From positions 5,568,923 to 5,632,922 of the forward strand of contig OY848922.1 of assembly GCA_963693285.1 (NCBI GenBank): a stretch of 64,000 nt of DNA, in the 5' to 3' direction. Of this stretch, positions 36,960 to 49,600 are shown one piece after another. Made by a program: the position numbers and the translations under genes. Below the pieces are notes generated by a model. It saw only the letters and a list, made by a program, of their open reading frames with translations, was not told the DNA's origin and made no database searches. This DNA comes from Xestospongia muta (taxonomy: Eukaryota > Porifera > Demospongiae > Haplosclerida > Petrosiidae). Every line of letters starts with the position of its first letter. Position 1 is the first letter of the stretch.

Positions 36960-38143
36960 TAATTTGCAAATCAAAGAAAGACTGGCAGCAGATTTTCCTA
37001 ATTATATTATTATAAACTTTAATAATATTCTTTATAAGGATAATTTTCAGTAATCATGTTACCTCAATTAACAATTATCCAACCATTACATCATTGCAAA
37101 CACTTCTAAGACCATTTATTGAAGACGGCACAACACATAATATTTCCTCCTTCTTTGGTATTTTTAATACAACAAACTATAATCATTCTGATAATAACTA
37201 CAGGCTTATATTTTTTTTCATTACTAAAACTAGGAAAGCAGCTGCTCATTTTAATATAAAGCTAGCCAATGTTGCAATTCTATTACCAATGAATTCATGC
37301 ATGGCTCCCATCATGAAGGTTTGACTATCATTTTAACTACTGATAATGAAAGATTGACCAAAACAAGGTTATATGAATCTATCTATATTTAATGAGTCAA
37401 ATGAGGTTAAAATGAACTACACTATGACTAACAATCAAATATTTCATGAAAAGGAACATTGATAGCTCATTATTAAATTGTTCAAATATAATTTTAGAAG
37501 TTTGTTCAAACTGTTCATGATCAGGATAAATATGCATACATATAAACAAAAGGATCTGAAAAAAGTGCCATTTCTAAATGAGAAAATTTGTCAAGCCAAT
37601 GGTTTCATAGAAATAATTTGTACACAGACATTTTGTATAAACCTTTGCATTAAAAACTCATAATATTGTACTTTATAGATACAAAATATAATATGATTGT
37701 AAAACAATATAGTTGTATTTTCTTGAAAAATAGATATGTTTGTTATTCAAAAAGCTGTAAAATGCATTAGTTAACATGACAAATGATAATCAAGCATTTA
37801 TTTTTTACAGATTATGTGAACTATATGCATATAAAATTATAACATGATCAAAGTATTCTTAGGTTGATTTGGTACACAGAACATTCCAAGTACATAAGTG
37901 AAGTGATTATGCCAGTCTTCACATTTAGCAAAAAATAGTACAAATCAGTATTTTCACTGTTCTATAATAACATTTAAATGTCATACTTAGTGTAATATTG
38001 ACAATCTATGACTATTTAATGTAATCATACAATGAGTTTTCATACTTTTACAAAAACAGTAATCTCAGGACCATTACTAATTAATATTTTGATGAGTCTG
38101 GATTATTATAGCGAGCTGCAAAATCTAATGCAGTCCAACCATA
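36960..38143 (-). pseudogene. Displaced fragment of the ankyrin locus with a dead ankyrin exon
   Basis: Three blocks match the main locus in the same order: 36960-37330 with 56990-57260, 37340-37480 with 58770-58900, and 37795-38143 with 58905-59271. The exon 38143-38046 (minus) reads YGWTALDFAARYNNP and then loses frame. It is 98 bases long where the intact exons are 99, which fits a single-base deletion. The GT donor is kept. This is a duplicated piece of intron plus one ankyrin exon, no longer able to code. Confidence 0.8.
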
Positions 38144-39409
38144 CTGTATCAATAAAACAAAGAAGCAATACATAAACAATGCACACTATACAGATAAATT
38201 TCAACTCAATGTACTAGTAGCATAAAATACATTTATGTTCCAATTCAAAATACATTATGAGATCTACCAATTAATAGGATGGTCAGTTATTGTGATGGAA
38301 TCACAGATTATCCATTATGTAATCCATTTTTCTGTGACTTCATACCTGGAATTAGCATTCATGAAGCAGCAATAATTTTTAGTTGAATTCATGTGTTTGA
38401 GTTCATGGGTATAGAGTTATTATTTTATTGTGTACCTGACTGTGACATTTATGCATCAGAAGTCAAATTGAATATTAACTTGTATCCATTCTAAACTGTT
38501 TGAGTTTTGACTTTTTTAAGTTATCTTTTTAAGAGAAAGAACAAAAGTTTTTCTTTCAAGTAATGACTTCACAGATATTGATTCATTTTTTATTTCTGCA
38601 AACATTTGCTATAATAATGCCAAAAATATAATTACCTCTGAAACAATTGTAGGAAGGCAAACTGAGTTCTCTAACTAAACACTTTCTGCATAAGCTCTAA
38701 ACTGATCACTCCATATTCTTGGTTGTGTTGTCTATGTTTCCTCAGCATAATCTAATAGGTCTCTGTTATTGCAGCATTTATATTCAATTGCTCCTATAGC
38801 ATGCACAGAAAATGAGGATGTACTTGATGTAACAGACTCTAACTTGATTGCTCAGGCAAGGAATGAAAAATCTCTGGAATTCTTCCTGGACTTTCAGCAT
38901 TATAGCTTTGATGTATGTGATCATGATTCCATTCAAACACAACATTGTCTAATTCTCTTTAAATAATTGGAATGAAACAAAATCCAATAGATTCCCTGGA
39001 TATATGAGATGACAATTATGAACAACACCACTGGTATTGTAACTTTGCATGTAATGTGGAATGGAATTGTCAAAACAAAATCATCATAACTTCTGAGTTG
39101 AATAAAAATGTTCAAAATATAGCTATAAGCCACTTATTTAGTCCTTTACTCACAAAACTTTATCCACTAGTACTAGTCAGTCATTCTTGTTTGTAGGAAT
39201 GCCCACCAAGACTTTATCCTCTATAAAGCAATAAAAGAAAGTATAAAATTAGGTATTAATATTATAATTTGATTTGATGTTGATCTTTCTTGATAAACAC
39301 AAGTACTGATTATATAATGTTTGGAAAGATACTCTACCAGTAACACCATCTTATTAGCAATGGATAAATAATTTATGATTTGTAATTATGTTTATAAATA
39401 ACATAAACG
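38144..39409. other. Intergenic stretch
   Basis: A 65-codon plus-strand frame (38769-38966) reads EDVLDVTDSNLIAQARNEKS and looks more protein-like than its surroundings, but I recognise no family and no splice context. The rest is AT-rich with nothing supported. Confidence 0.4.
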
Positions 39410-40230
39410 GAAGTCAGTGATATTGCATTCTACCACAACATTTGTTATAAGTGAAATCAACATGAGTTCCTATCTAATTGAACCTGTTTCTTTAGGAGAT
39501 TTGTCTTGTCTTTTATCATTATCAGCAATATTTATTAATTATATATTTAGCAACAATTAACAGAATTATTAAAGTTGTATTGATTACTTAGCAACAATAT
39601 CCTTCATATTTATCTCTAATTCTGTCTATTATCTGTCTATAATTTTTTATAATTTATTGCTAAGACACTATCATACAAATACATCATGGCTTTAAAGCAT
39701 GGAAACCAGTTATATATACTATAATGTAACATTGAAAAGAAAACATATAACGCGTTCATTTGAAAAAATTGAGATGATAATATAACATGGTTAAGCATGT
39801 TTTTGGCTACAAAATGTTGTTTTGTTATTTTGTAATCATCTGTTCTGTGTAAATACTATAATTGAGAAAATGCATTTTTAATAATTTTTCGATGTCTTCT
39901 ATATCTATATCACGTGATTAAACCACAGGCTCTCGTGAAGGCCGTCTCCCTATCAGCGGAAACGAGGCTCTCTTTGGACATATTTACTAACGTATGGATG
40001 GCTAAGCTACACCTGATTGGTGAGTGAAGTATTTAATATATTAAGTACACTATTATGTCTTTATCAGATAGGTGCCGCACGGAAGTAATACGACCTATCA
40101 GTGATGAATAACCCGGAATCAAAGAATGTTGAAATATGTCAACATCTCATTAGTTAAAGGTTAGAGTTTACAAGATAAAGTGTATTGGTTTTAAGTGACA
40201 GTAATAGTAACCATAAAACTACATAATGTA
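39410..40230 (+). repeat. Right arm of a long inverted repeat, with a start-exon-like segment
   Basis: This is the reverse complement of 22990-23685, with about 120 extra bases. It includes tatcacgtgatt (about 39909) and, at 39998-40019, the segment ATGGCTAAGCTACACCTGAT plus TG followed by the donor GTGAGT. Reading outward, the two arms have the same promoter-like and start-like layout, so they may be the 5' ends of two copies of one gene or transposon. No following exon was found. Confidence 0.8.
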
Positions 40231-40465
40231 ATATAAAAACTGATCAAAGTGACTACATGTATTTCTTCTATGAGTCTATAAAATGATAATTCAAAGCTAT
40301 TTTTATGGCAAATGGAAACCACACCCAAAGATGCCTAACGTTATTATTATTATTATGTAAGGTAATTATCATCACTATTATTATTGCACGGAACAGACTG
40401 AGAGGAACACATCAATACATTCTTATTTAACATAGCATGATCTACTAAACCATTGGGAGGATTTT

Positions 40466-41190
40466 TTAACCCAATACATTGGAGATGATATCACTCCAAG
40501 CTGCTATCACAGCTATGCTTTTCCCAGTGAGTGGTTGTAGACATACATAACATATCCAACAACCTTTGTCTTTCAGAACGTCTATGAGCATTTCCACTTG
40601 GTTCCAAGCATCAAATGTAAAATACTTTCTAATCAGATTAATACATATATTTTCATCCAAACACTTCATGGACACTCTTTCACGTTGAACTTCCACTTTA
40701 TCTTACTCAATAATGATCTCATTGTGCATTGTTTGAGTTACTACATTTTGATCCATAAACCAACAAAGCATCACTGTACATATACGCCAAAGTATAAATG
40801 TTAACATGTAGCACAATACCTATTAGTTTCTCCTATTCAGATTTCTTAATAAATGGAGTTAACTTGTCAGTTTTCTTTTTTCTTTGGCAGCCTAATTGCA
40901 GTTAATCCAGCACCTTTCGACCTTCCTCTTTTATGCATTTTAGGTAGCATTTTCACCAAAGTTATCGTATTTCCTTTGTCTTGCAAAACTACAAATTGTT
41001 ATTCATCATTGAGTATATGTTCAACTTACCATCTGATGTACTTTGATCATACAACTCATTGTTAGATTCATTTTGAACTGATGATTCACACATATTCTCA
41101 TAATGACAGTCAGACACATTATCACAATTTCTGTTATCAAAAACATCTACATCACCTATACAAACAAGTAAAATTATTATTAGATTCATT
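40466..41190 (-). pseudogene. Transposon-associated fragments with a Cys-rich finger
   Basis: The minus frame 40696-40466 reads MKCLDENICINLIRKYFTFD and GCWICYVCLQPLTGKSI, after which the frame is lost in a region that would hold the second half of a PHD-like finger. The acidic, Cys-containing frame 41189-40989 reads DVDVFDNRNCDNVSDCHYEN. Both resemble accessory parts of transposon proteins. They lie downstream of the piggyBac-like remnant at 41.6-43.2 kb, but I cannot show that they belong to it. Confidence 0.4.
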
Positions 41191-41639
41191 GTTTATATTA
41201 CCAGTTTCTGTTTCCATTTCCATAATCCCAACTTTTTCCCCTTGAGTCCACATTTTTTCAAAAATTACAAGTCTTGGATACCATCTTCAAAATCCTTCAT
41301 ACCGCAAGTTGACAGTTATTGGGCTAACTCTTGTGTCAATGTAAATGCCTTTCAATATTTTTCAAGTTCAGGTGACAATCTGACTTTAATTACAAATAGG
41401 CAATCTTTCAAAAATGTACTAAAAATCATATTGATTACTTAGCAGTACATCCCTTGTCATATCTTTGGTACTTCCTTTTACCGTTGGAGTGAGACATATA
41501 CTCTCAACCACCATGCACACACGCATAGTCCAATTCTAAATATCCTAAGTCATTATTAATGTGGCACTTAGAAGCATGTTTACAAGTAGCTGCTACAGTT
41601 CTTGAACTTCTGGTATATAAAGTAACACACGTATATTCT

Positions 41640-43160
41640 TCCTATAGTTTTAGAGCACTATTTAACTACTCAAGATCTATTAGAATGTCCCTAGTATAGT
41701 ACCAACTGATCAGACTTATTGACACCTTCCATATACAAGTTGTAATCGTCTATTATCAACGGTTTCTGTACTCTCTTAATTCCTTCTGTAACTGCTCTGG
41801 TTCTGCGTCGTGTTTCCATCATCTGTGTGGAAGGTAGATATCATGTGTACCATTCATTTGTCTTTCCACTTCAAACGTATTATGTTGTACCATCATCAAT
41901 GATATCACACTATAGTTCATTTATACAATGGTAATGTATTTGATTATTTGTTTTTATTATTACCTTTAGCTAAACCAGTTGACTGAAATGTCTCACTAAG
42001 TCCCTTTCCATCCTTTTTACTGTCCCACAAGCCTCACGTTCTTTCTGTTTTAGGTCCAAGAAGAGGGTAGGTAATGAGTAGTAGATATTAGTGTACACTC
42101 TGTAACCAATGTTAGAAAGTGATGATACTAGTTCCATGACTACTCGATGAGCAAGCCCTTTCTCAGCTGAACCATCTTTTTCTTCTGTAGTAACATCAGT
42201 GGTATTGTTCATAATAAGGTATGTATAGATTTATCTGTATATAACTTGATATTATACATATGACCATTTTTGTATCAGCTGATACCTATGCTTTGATACA
42301 CCATTTTGTGGGGTTTTAGGCATACAATGAATTCATGAAAGCTTGCCCTTATATCTTATTCTGCTCTGATTAGGGATGTACATGGACTGGATTGTTTTTA
42401 CTACTAAATCAAGGAGTGTCCTTATCTTTTAAATCTTATCATTCTGGTACGATTTGGTTGCTTGTCTACATCATTGAGATGGAAAAACTTCATCAACTGT
42501 TCAAATAATTTTCTGGACATAATGGCGACTTAGTACTCCAGTAAGATCTGTTACACATAAATTGTTGCATAAACTTAGATGTAAATATATGTAAGCATAT
42601 ATTAATATGTATTATGTGTAAACAATAGTAAACTAGTACATAGCAAAACTTACCTCACTGTAGGTAACCCCATTATTCCCATGATAATAATAATACCCAG
42701 TAATGGATTTACTTCTCTTTGCATGGGATTTCTTATCCATTCATTACCACTTGCTTTGGATGGTCATTTAGATGTGCTTCAATTGTCTTAATATAGATTA
42801 AATTTTTTCTTCTGATGTAAAAAGGTTAAAGAAATTCACTGGTAACTTCCCACTCATGTCAACAGTTAGATCAGATGAAGCAGTAAATGGATGTACTGAG
42901 GAGGAAAAGGAAATAAGAAGAATAAAATACTTAATTGTTCATTTATATGTTATGTATATATAATTGCGTGGGTGGTAAAATTACTAGGAGTTGCTGAATT
43001 AGGTGGAGCACTGAGAAAAGAAGTAAATGAAAAGTTGCTGGTTTGATTTGCAAGACTGTTACTGTGATCTGTTGGAGATCTTCATCTTTGCTGGCAGATT
43101 TGTTGATGTAACTATCGAAGTCACTATCAGAATCATCGCTAGCTTGGTACATGATCAAAA
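41640..43160 (-). pseudogene. piggyBac-like transposase remnant 1
   Basis: Minus-strand pieces appear in family order. An acidic N-terminus SDDSDSDFDSYINKSASKDE (43158 downwards). MSGKLPVNFFNLFTSEE (about 42830), the 'FF..LFT' start of the domain. A decayed region around 42690 whose frames spell MGIMGLPTV. GLAHRVVMELVSSLSNIGYR with VYTNIYYSLPTLFLDL and EREACGTVKR (42150-42000), the conserved 'GYxVYTDNYYSSPxL' and 'GTVKxNR' blocks; here the Asp of the TDN is Asn-Ile. Finally VQKPLIDDYNLYMEGVNKSD (about 41770), the 'KP..I.DYN..M.GVDxxD' block with the catalytic-type Asp changed to Asn. Many stops and frameshifts; dead. Confidence 0.78.
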
Positions 43161-43393
43161 TATTTCAAAATAAGTTTTGGATCAGATAGTATATATCTCG
43201 AACTGTTTCGGCAAGCCATTGAAAGTTTCAAATGATATTTGCTTCAGCTGCTTGAAACGTAAAACACTTGTATATCATATATTGTGCACAAATGGAAATT
43301 CTGTTGTATGTCCTGTTGCTGCGAAAATTGTGCTAACCCCTAAACCGGAAGTGATTGCTCATACTCAAAGTTCCCCATCCATAGAGACTTTTG

Positions 43394-44163
43394 TCATATA
43401 TGTGTATTGTATGTTGTTTTTGTTGTGATACTGGTATTCTTTGAAAACTTTTTACATGTTTCAATGATTCGTCTCTTAAGTAATTTACAATAATATATGC
43501 ATGTTATATGACTAATTCTAACCTGTATGTAGCTTCCAGTTATATATATAACCACAGTGCCAGTTGCCAAGACAAAAGATTTCATAGCCCATTGAGTTGA
43601 CTTTTTAGACATATACTTCAGGAATGACAATCTCTCCTTATAGCTAACTATTTGCTTATCTACCGAAAACTCCATTCATGGAATAAAGTTAGATCTGAAA
43701 TTTCTCAAAAGAGGTTCTAATAAATGTTGTAGGATCACAGCCAGGTGAACCCTTGGGAATGACTTTCAACTGTCATAGAGATGAAAGAGTTTTAGAAAGA
43801 CAGAGAAACGATCTTGAGATATTACGTCAAAAAGTATGAGTGGGGAAAGGCCACAAGGAGACCAATAACCCTCCAGCTTGGACATTGTATCAAACACATA
43901 CACAAAATAAAGCCAAAAAACTTCAGTAAATCACTTGCACAAAAGCCTTTTTTCTTCCAAACATGGACATGAGAGTATCTTGGTATCTCACCATTATATT
44001 CTAGAAACTGGTTAACATACTCATCATTGATCATAATTTCACTGCCTACATTGTATATATATATATGTGTGTGTGTGTGTGTAGCAACTACACAGCAGAA
44101 GTATTGGTCATATAACATACTATATGCATCTACAAATATAATATGAACTGACATCATTACCAA
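43394..44163 (-). pseudogene. piggyBac-like transposase remnant 2
   Basis: Frame 44163-43822 carries LLKFFGFILCMCLIQCPSW, equivalent to 'aFlGxxxxMGxxxxPs' of piggyBac proteins. It continues in another frame with VISQDRFSVFLKLFHLYDS (RF...lHF block, about 43800). Frame 43675-43394 carries YKERLSFLKYMSKKSTQWAM and KSFVLATGTVVIYITGSYI, the 'fKGRLxxkQYmPxKPxKWGxK' block followed by 'Y.YtG'. It repeats regions also present in the remnants on either side, so it is a separate copy. A (TA)n-(GT)n microsatellite interrupts it near 44053-44082. Confidence 0.75.
44053..44082. repeat. (TA)n(TG)n microsatellite
   Basis: A short run of TA units passes directly into a run of GT units. It lies within the piggyBac-like remnant 2 and produces the artificial THTHTHIYIY residues in that frame. 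Confidence 0.85.
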
Positions 44164-44756
44164 TGTTATTTAAATTGCATGAATTACTGACTTTTATTAA
44201 TCTTAATTGTCACCTATTTAGTCAAAGTAATGACGTTATGTAGATAGACAGATTTTTGCAGCTGGTGTAAACTGTCAATTTCAGAATTTCTTTGGGTTAT
44301 TGTTATTTTAAGGAAATATTACAGGATTTCATACTACTTTATAATTTAGAATTTTTGGGCATATATTATATATTGTTTGTCAAAATAATTTTTTATTAAA
44401 ATATAAGTCAGTGTATGCTCAAGAGTGTTCCTATTGATTGTTTTATTTACTGAGTCAGTTGTATTAGTATTTCCTATATCAGCTGTTAGAGTATAATAAT
44501 GTAGTTGTCTTATGTTTCGTATGACATTTGCAGTAACTTGTATAAATAATATAATTGTACTAGTGGCTTCTAATTATAAATGAGTTAACTTTCTAATAAT
44601 ATGTTCTCCTTACCTTTATGTTATAATTGTATATGTACCAACACTTATTTATTGTAAAGAATGCTAATTCTGTTATTTATAGTACATGTGTATAAGCTAT
44701 ATGTAAATAACCAGAAATGGAAGAGTATGTAGTCTTGTATCACCTTTTAATTAAGA

Positions 44757-44786
44757 TATATATATATCAATATATATATATAGCAA

Positions 44787-44869
<83 letters not shown>

Positions 44870-44870
44870 A
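44757..44870. repeat. Long (TA)n microsatellite
   Basis: About 110 bases of nearly pure TA repeat, with a few interruptions (caa, gcaa, g) in its left part and tgtatgtatgtata at its right end. It truncates the readable part of the piggyBac-like remnant 3 and gives a YIYIYI tail in that frame. Confidence 0.95.
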
Positions 44871-44879
44871 TAACATTAT

Positions 44880-45360
44880 AACTCTTATGTTGAGGATAAT
44901 ACCTACAAACACATTCATCTCAGTAACTTTAACAGGTTTCCAATTACGATAAAGTGACCATATCATAGCATACTTTTCTAACCTGTACTGAGCTAATTTG
45001 TTTGTTTTTTCCACTGGAAAGGTCAAAACAGCACTAGTAATGAGTAAATTAAAGCATTGCATATATATTGCTTGAGTGAAGCACAAGTAATGATGTTGGG
45101 TCTGTCTCTCCATCTTACTCCACCTCCTTCCACTCCTCCTCTCACAATACCATGTCTCACTCTTCCTCTTGCTGTTTTTTTCATAGATCACTAACTATGT
45201 CATCCATTTCAGACTCATTAAAGTCATTGTTTCGATGTTTATCATGAACCTCTAACACCTCATTATCTAGTTTATCATCACTACTACTATCATAACATTA
45301 TATACTCTCTTCCGCAGATGTAATGTCTGACCAATTTTCAAACACCTGATCAACATTCAA
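44880..45360 (-). pseudogene. piggyBac-like transposase remnant 3 (N-terminus)
   Basis: From about 45357 on the minus strand the frame reads VDQVFENWSDITSAEESI, a stop, CYDSSSDDKLDNEVLEVHD and an acidic stretch ending DDIVSDL-stop. The next frame (45191 downwards) is a basic segment, KSETWYCERRSGRRWSK, followed by VEKTNKLAQYRLEKY, then NWKPVKVTEMNVFVGIIL. The last two are the 'xETNxYAxQ' and 'WxPvTxxEmxaFxGixi' blocks of piggyBac proteins. Sequence beyond them is lost in the (TA)n repeat. This copy overlaps remnant 2 in domain space, so it is a third element. Confidence 0.72.
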
Positions 45361-45539
45361 GTTTGTTCTATATTTTAGTAATATTTCAACATAATATCCA
45401 TATTTAAAGAAAAAAATTAAAAAAAACCTTTAACAACAAGTAAATGGTAAGTTGATAGAGAAAAGCCACTTAAAATAATAGACTATTAACAGCTGGTCAC
45501 AATATAATTGTACAGTGGTTTTTAATTAACATTCCGTCC

Positions 45540-45600
45540 GTCACAAATTTGTGACAGTAGATGTTTCACAAAGGTGAGCATGTCACGAATTTGTCACAGT
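45540..45600. other. Palindromic GTCACAAATTTGTGAC motif with a second half-copy
   Basis: GTCACAAATTTGTGAC (45540-45555) is a perfect 16-base palindrome. Some 45 bases later comes the related tgtcacgaatttgtcacag. They lie just upstream (minus strand) of piggyBac-like remnant 3. They could be a terminus or binding site of that element; no function can be read from sequence alone. Confidence 0.45.
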
Positions 45601-46155
45601 GGTCTTCTAAGTGATAAGATTTATGAGTGTGTGAATATAAGATATTTTGTAAATACTTTCTAAGTGATGGTGCTTGTTAACTTATTAAAAAGTAATTGTT
45701 GAAGTGAGTGTGGTTATTTGGAATGCACCTAGCTATTTAAAAGATGTCTTTGTGTGAGTATTTTATCATTATTATTGCCAATCATTATCCATTTATAATT
45801 GCCACATTTTATTAATCTATTCTCGTATTTCAAACACTAGCATTCCTACTTTCTTTGCCTGACTAAAGATTGATTGTACTATTGTTGAACTTTTTAGAAC
45901 TTCTATTTTATTAAAAAAGATAATTGTATTGAGAAGTGTCAATGATGTCAAGTACTTTATGTATAAACGGAGTTAGTCGAACCAATTAAAGTATAATACA
46001 TATGTAGTATGATATATATACACTTCCCATATTATGAAGGTACTGATATTTACTTGTAAGTTAGCATGACCAGTAAAGTCTTTAACATCAAATATGTAGC
46101 CAATGAGTATAATGTTAGCATGCACACTTTTCTCTATATAGTTATTGATATAAAT
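45601..46155. other. Intergenic stretch downstream of the ROC-COR-death gene
   Basis: No supported feature. The 74-codon minus frame at 45973-46197 is AT-driven and hydrophobic. Confidence 0.5.
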
Positions 46156-46161
46156 TTTATT
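46156..46161 (-). terminator. Possible polyadenylation signal (AATAAA)
   Basis: This is the first AATAAA on the minus strand I found after the stop codon of the ROC-COR-death gene at 46382, giving a 3' UTR of about 240 bases. The motif is common in AT-rich DNA, so the call rests on position only. Confidence 0.3.
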
Positions 46162-46381
46162 ACCATAAGAAAATACTGTTATCCAGCAAATAAACAAAAT
46201 AATCTATAAATAAGGGATCCACATTAATATATAACTAATACTTATGTACAATAACAAATCAATACTTTAAATATCTGTTTGCTCTGTAAAATTTAGCCAT
46301 TAATGAAAATAAAATTAAATCAAAAGATTAATAATGAAAAAACTTTCAGAGCTAAAAGAGACAACTTTGACTAAAGTAACT

Positions 46382-46668
46382 TTAGTCATCTTTATTTGAA
46401 AGAAAATGACGTATGTTTTGAGCAACAGACAAGTCATCAACAGGAGGTAACTCTACAGCTGTTATGATGACACTCCATTTAACTTCAGTAGGTCTTCCAT
46501 CGATCCACAATTGAAGAACCTCAGACAGTCTCCGTTTATCACTGAAATGATTTTGTTGTAGAGACATCAATTCTCCATAATCAATGTTCAATGCTTCTCC
46601 TATTTCATACCATTTATATGCAATGGGAGATAGTAAACGAAAGAGATGTATTTTATCTGGTTTGCTTT
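46382..46668 (-). CDS. Exon: second death domain and C-terminus
   Basis: This last exon enters in phase 1 and ends at TAA (46384-46382), 96 codons with the borrowed base. It reads FRLLSPIAYKWYEIGEALNI, then GELMSLQQNHFSDKRRLSEV, LQLWIDGRPTEVKWSVIITA and VELPPVDD. The 'W.eiG.aL.i....l..i.......rrl.evL..W.....p...W..ii.al' pattern is that of a death domain, six helices with the Trp of helix 2 and the LW of helix 5. A short tail, AQNIRHFLSNKDD, follows. A second, adjacent death domain is not part of the DAPK1 layout and could let one molecule bridge two partners (inference). Confidence 0.85.
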
Positions 46669-49600
46669 CTGCAAAATAGTGAATATAAATTATCATTACA
46701 AGATTATAAGACAGTACCAAAAAATTAAAAGTAAATATATTAAAGGAATTGATTCATAAATGAATTTTGTCTGAAGATTAAAAAGAAGCTAATTTGACTT
46801 AAAGATAATGTAGTTAAAAGGAAGAGTTAAAATGGAAGTAAGTTTAAGAAACTTCATTCACTTACCAATATTTATGCAAATATGATCTGTTGTCTCAGCC
46901 TCACTTGTTGAAATGTAACCTGTTGTGTCCACTCCACATTGCAAAATATGATCTCTGGTCTTAGCTTTACTTACTGGAGTAACAGTATCTTGGTCTAAAT
47001 AAGGAAAAGAACATGGACTCAATGAGTCTGTAAAACTGTTTTCAATATGTCATGGAATCAAATGAATTGGTTGCTAAAATGGCTATAAAAGAAGTTACAA
47101 AAATATAATATATGTTATTACATGGTTTGAAAGTTAAATAGGCTACTGTGCAGGTTAGCATTATTGAGATTAACATGAAAATGTTGTCATGATGATGTCA
47201 GTGCCAGAATTATTATTACCATTTTGAGATATTATTTCTTGCACAATACGAAGTTGACCAATGGCTTTTAGAGCTTCAATGAAGTCTTCTCTGTTAGCAT
47301 TTCCACTTTTTAACCATGTTACTAACATGTCTTTACGAGATGGTGCAGGTTGATAGTGATTAAGTGCTTTAATATCTTTTATTACAGCATCTTTAACACC
47401 CAGATGTATACCCAGAATTTCCCAGTTATCAATCTCTTTCACATGCTTTACAAGTGCAGAAAGGTGACACTCATCTATCATAAAAAAATCAGTAAGTCAA
47501 TATTTTTATGGCACAATTACTTAGTGGTCCATTTGGTAGAGTAGAAGAGACTGAAATAACAGCTATTTCATCTTCTAGAAATATACAAGACAATCACAAA
47601 CTATCCATATAAACAAATAATGTAGAAAATAGTGTAATTACAAAATAATGTTCTAGTAATCTACCTGTACTCACTAGGTTAGTGTGCAAAAGTTATAGTG
47701 TGCAAAAGTTAAACTAATAAATATAGTTTCAGCTAGTTCTTTTATACCATTACCTCTTTCAGTTGCTTTCTTTGAAGTGTTCATAGGGTCTGTTAAAACA
47801 AAAAGTTCAATAAATCACTATACCATACATACTTCACTTTAAATTTACCAATTAGCCAACATGTTTGTCTTTCATCAGTTAATCTTAACGTAGGAAGCTC
47901 CTTTTCAATACTGCATCTTATGACTGGAGGATTCTTGTCCATTGAAAGAACAACTGGATGTACCTTGTTATCATGAACGTGTAAAATGTGTTCTTGTTGG
48001 CAAGGTACAGTAACTTGAGCAATAATGGCATCTTTATTATAAGATAGTATGTCAGCACAGGTTGATATAGCTTCACAAATGATTTTACGAAGTTTAAAGC
48101 AATTTTCACTTAGGCCATTATAATAAACCTCTAGCCAATAGAATCGATCAACTAGTAGTACTGATCCAAATAGATCTTCAGAATAAAGTAAAACAGCATA
48201 ACGAAGCTGTCTTGGGAAAGTAGGTGATCGACTGTCAATAAAAAATTGTGGCTTATCCCGTCTGGAAACAATGGCAACCACTAAAGCAGTAAATATGCCC
48301 TAAAAATGATGAAATGTTATTATAACTAAATGAATATAGTTTTATTTACTTCACATAAACTAAGTAAGCTAGAGGTGTAAGCATTGCTCGAAATGATAAA
48401 GCATACATAATATGTAATGCAGCAGTAACAATTAATTATATACTTATAATTCTATTGCATACATGTGCATATCTCACCTGAGGGACTACTTTCGTTTCAA
48501 AAGCAACTATCATTGGATCACAAGTTGCTTTAAAAACTGCAATGTGCTTGTCTGTCATCTGATGTGGTGGTAGAACAACTGGCATGAAATATTTCTTCAG
48601 AATGTCAGCTGAGAAAATAGGAGCAATAATACAAAGATATTGAAGCAATTTAAAAAACCTCTCCTCAGAAAATAATGGAGATACAAAAGGTAGGCAAAGC
48701 TTATTTAATAAATAGCTATCAAAAATTCCATCTTCACGAAATATGCGCTGAGTTTCTTTGTCTAAAGACTGACCCTCTGGTAAAATATTATAAAAGGAGT
48801 CAACAAATGAAACTCGTATTAAAGCTGAAAGCATATCAAGAAGATACTGAGGATTAGTAAAAATCACTTCTGGTAGAACTACTCGAAAATAAAGAAACAA
48901 GGCCATTGAATGTAAATACGCAATAGATTTAAGGACATCATCTCTATTCATGCTAAAATTAAATCCTATAGCACAACATGATTCTAATGAGATCATTCCA
49001 TGCTCTTCTTGTGATGCCTCCTCTTTTACACGTAATTCAAACATATACCAACGTACTGGTATAGGTATGGGGATACCAACATCCTTTTGAAAGAACATAA
49101 TACGCTCACGAATTGAAGATGATATCTTCTCACGATTTTTTCTGCAAAGATTATCTACTGGAAATATCACCTCTTCTGAAGACTCATTATAGAAAATGAG
49201 ACAATCACGAAATTCATTTAATGAACTGAGTAGTTGTGCATTCTTTCTGCGCAAAGATTCAAAAAATGGCCAAAATTTTGTCTTGTCGTAGTAAGTGCCA
49301 ATAATCATAAACATTGGGCGCAAAAGTAAGCTCTGATTGCCATCTACAACAGCCATGCTCTTAGAAGCAGCTACTGAACGTACAAAATGCTCTATAAGTT
49401 GAATATTTGTCATTTGTAACTCACTAGGTTGACTAAGTAATTTACCATTTAGTGAGTAAAAAAACTGAGGCTTATCAGAAAACTTTTCTGTTAAATTAGT
49501 GCAAATTATATTGATTGTATTGCCCCGAATAAATGCTCGTGATATATCAGCAAATTGTGGTTGGCCCCCACTATCAAGAATGTTTATCCAAGTGGCTTTA

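Noticed and set aside
44751..45191. Full 146-codon frame as one protein
   Set aside because: Only its first two thirds are piggyBac-like; the YIYIYI tail is translated (TA)n microsatellite.
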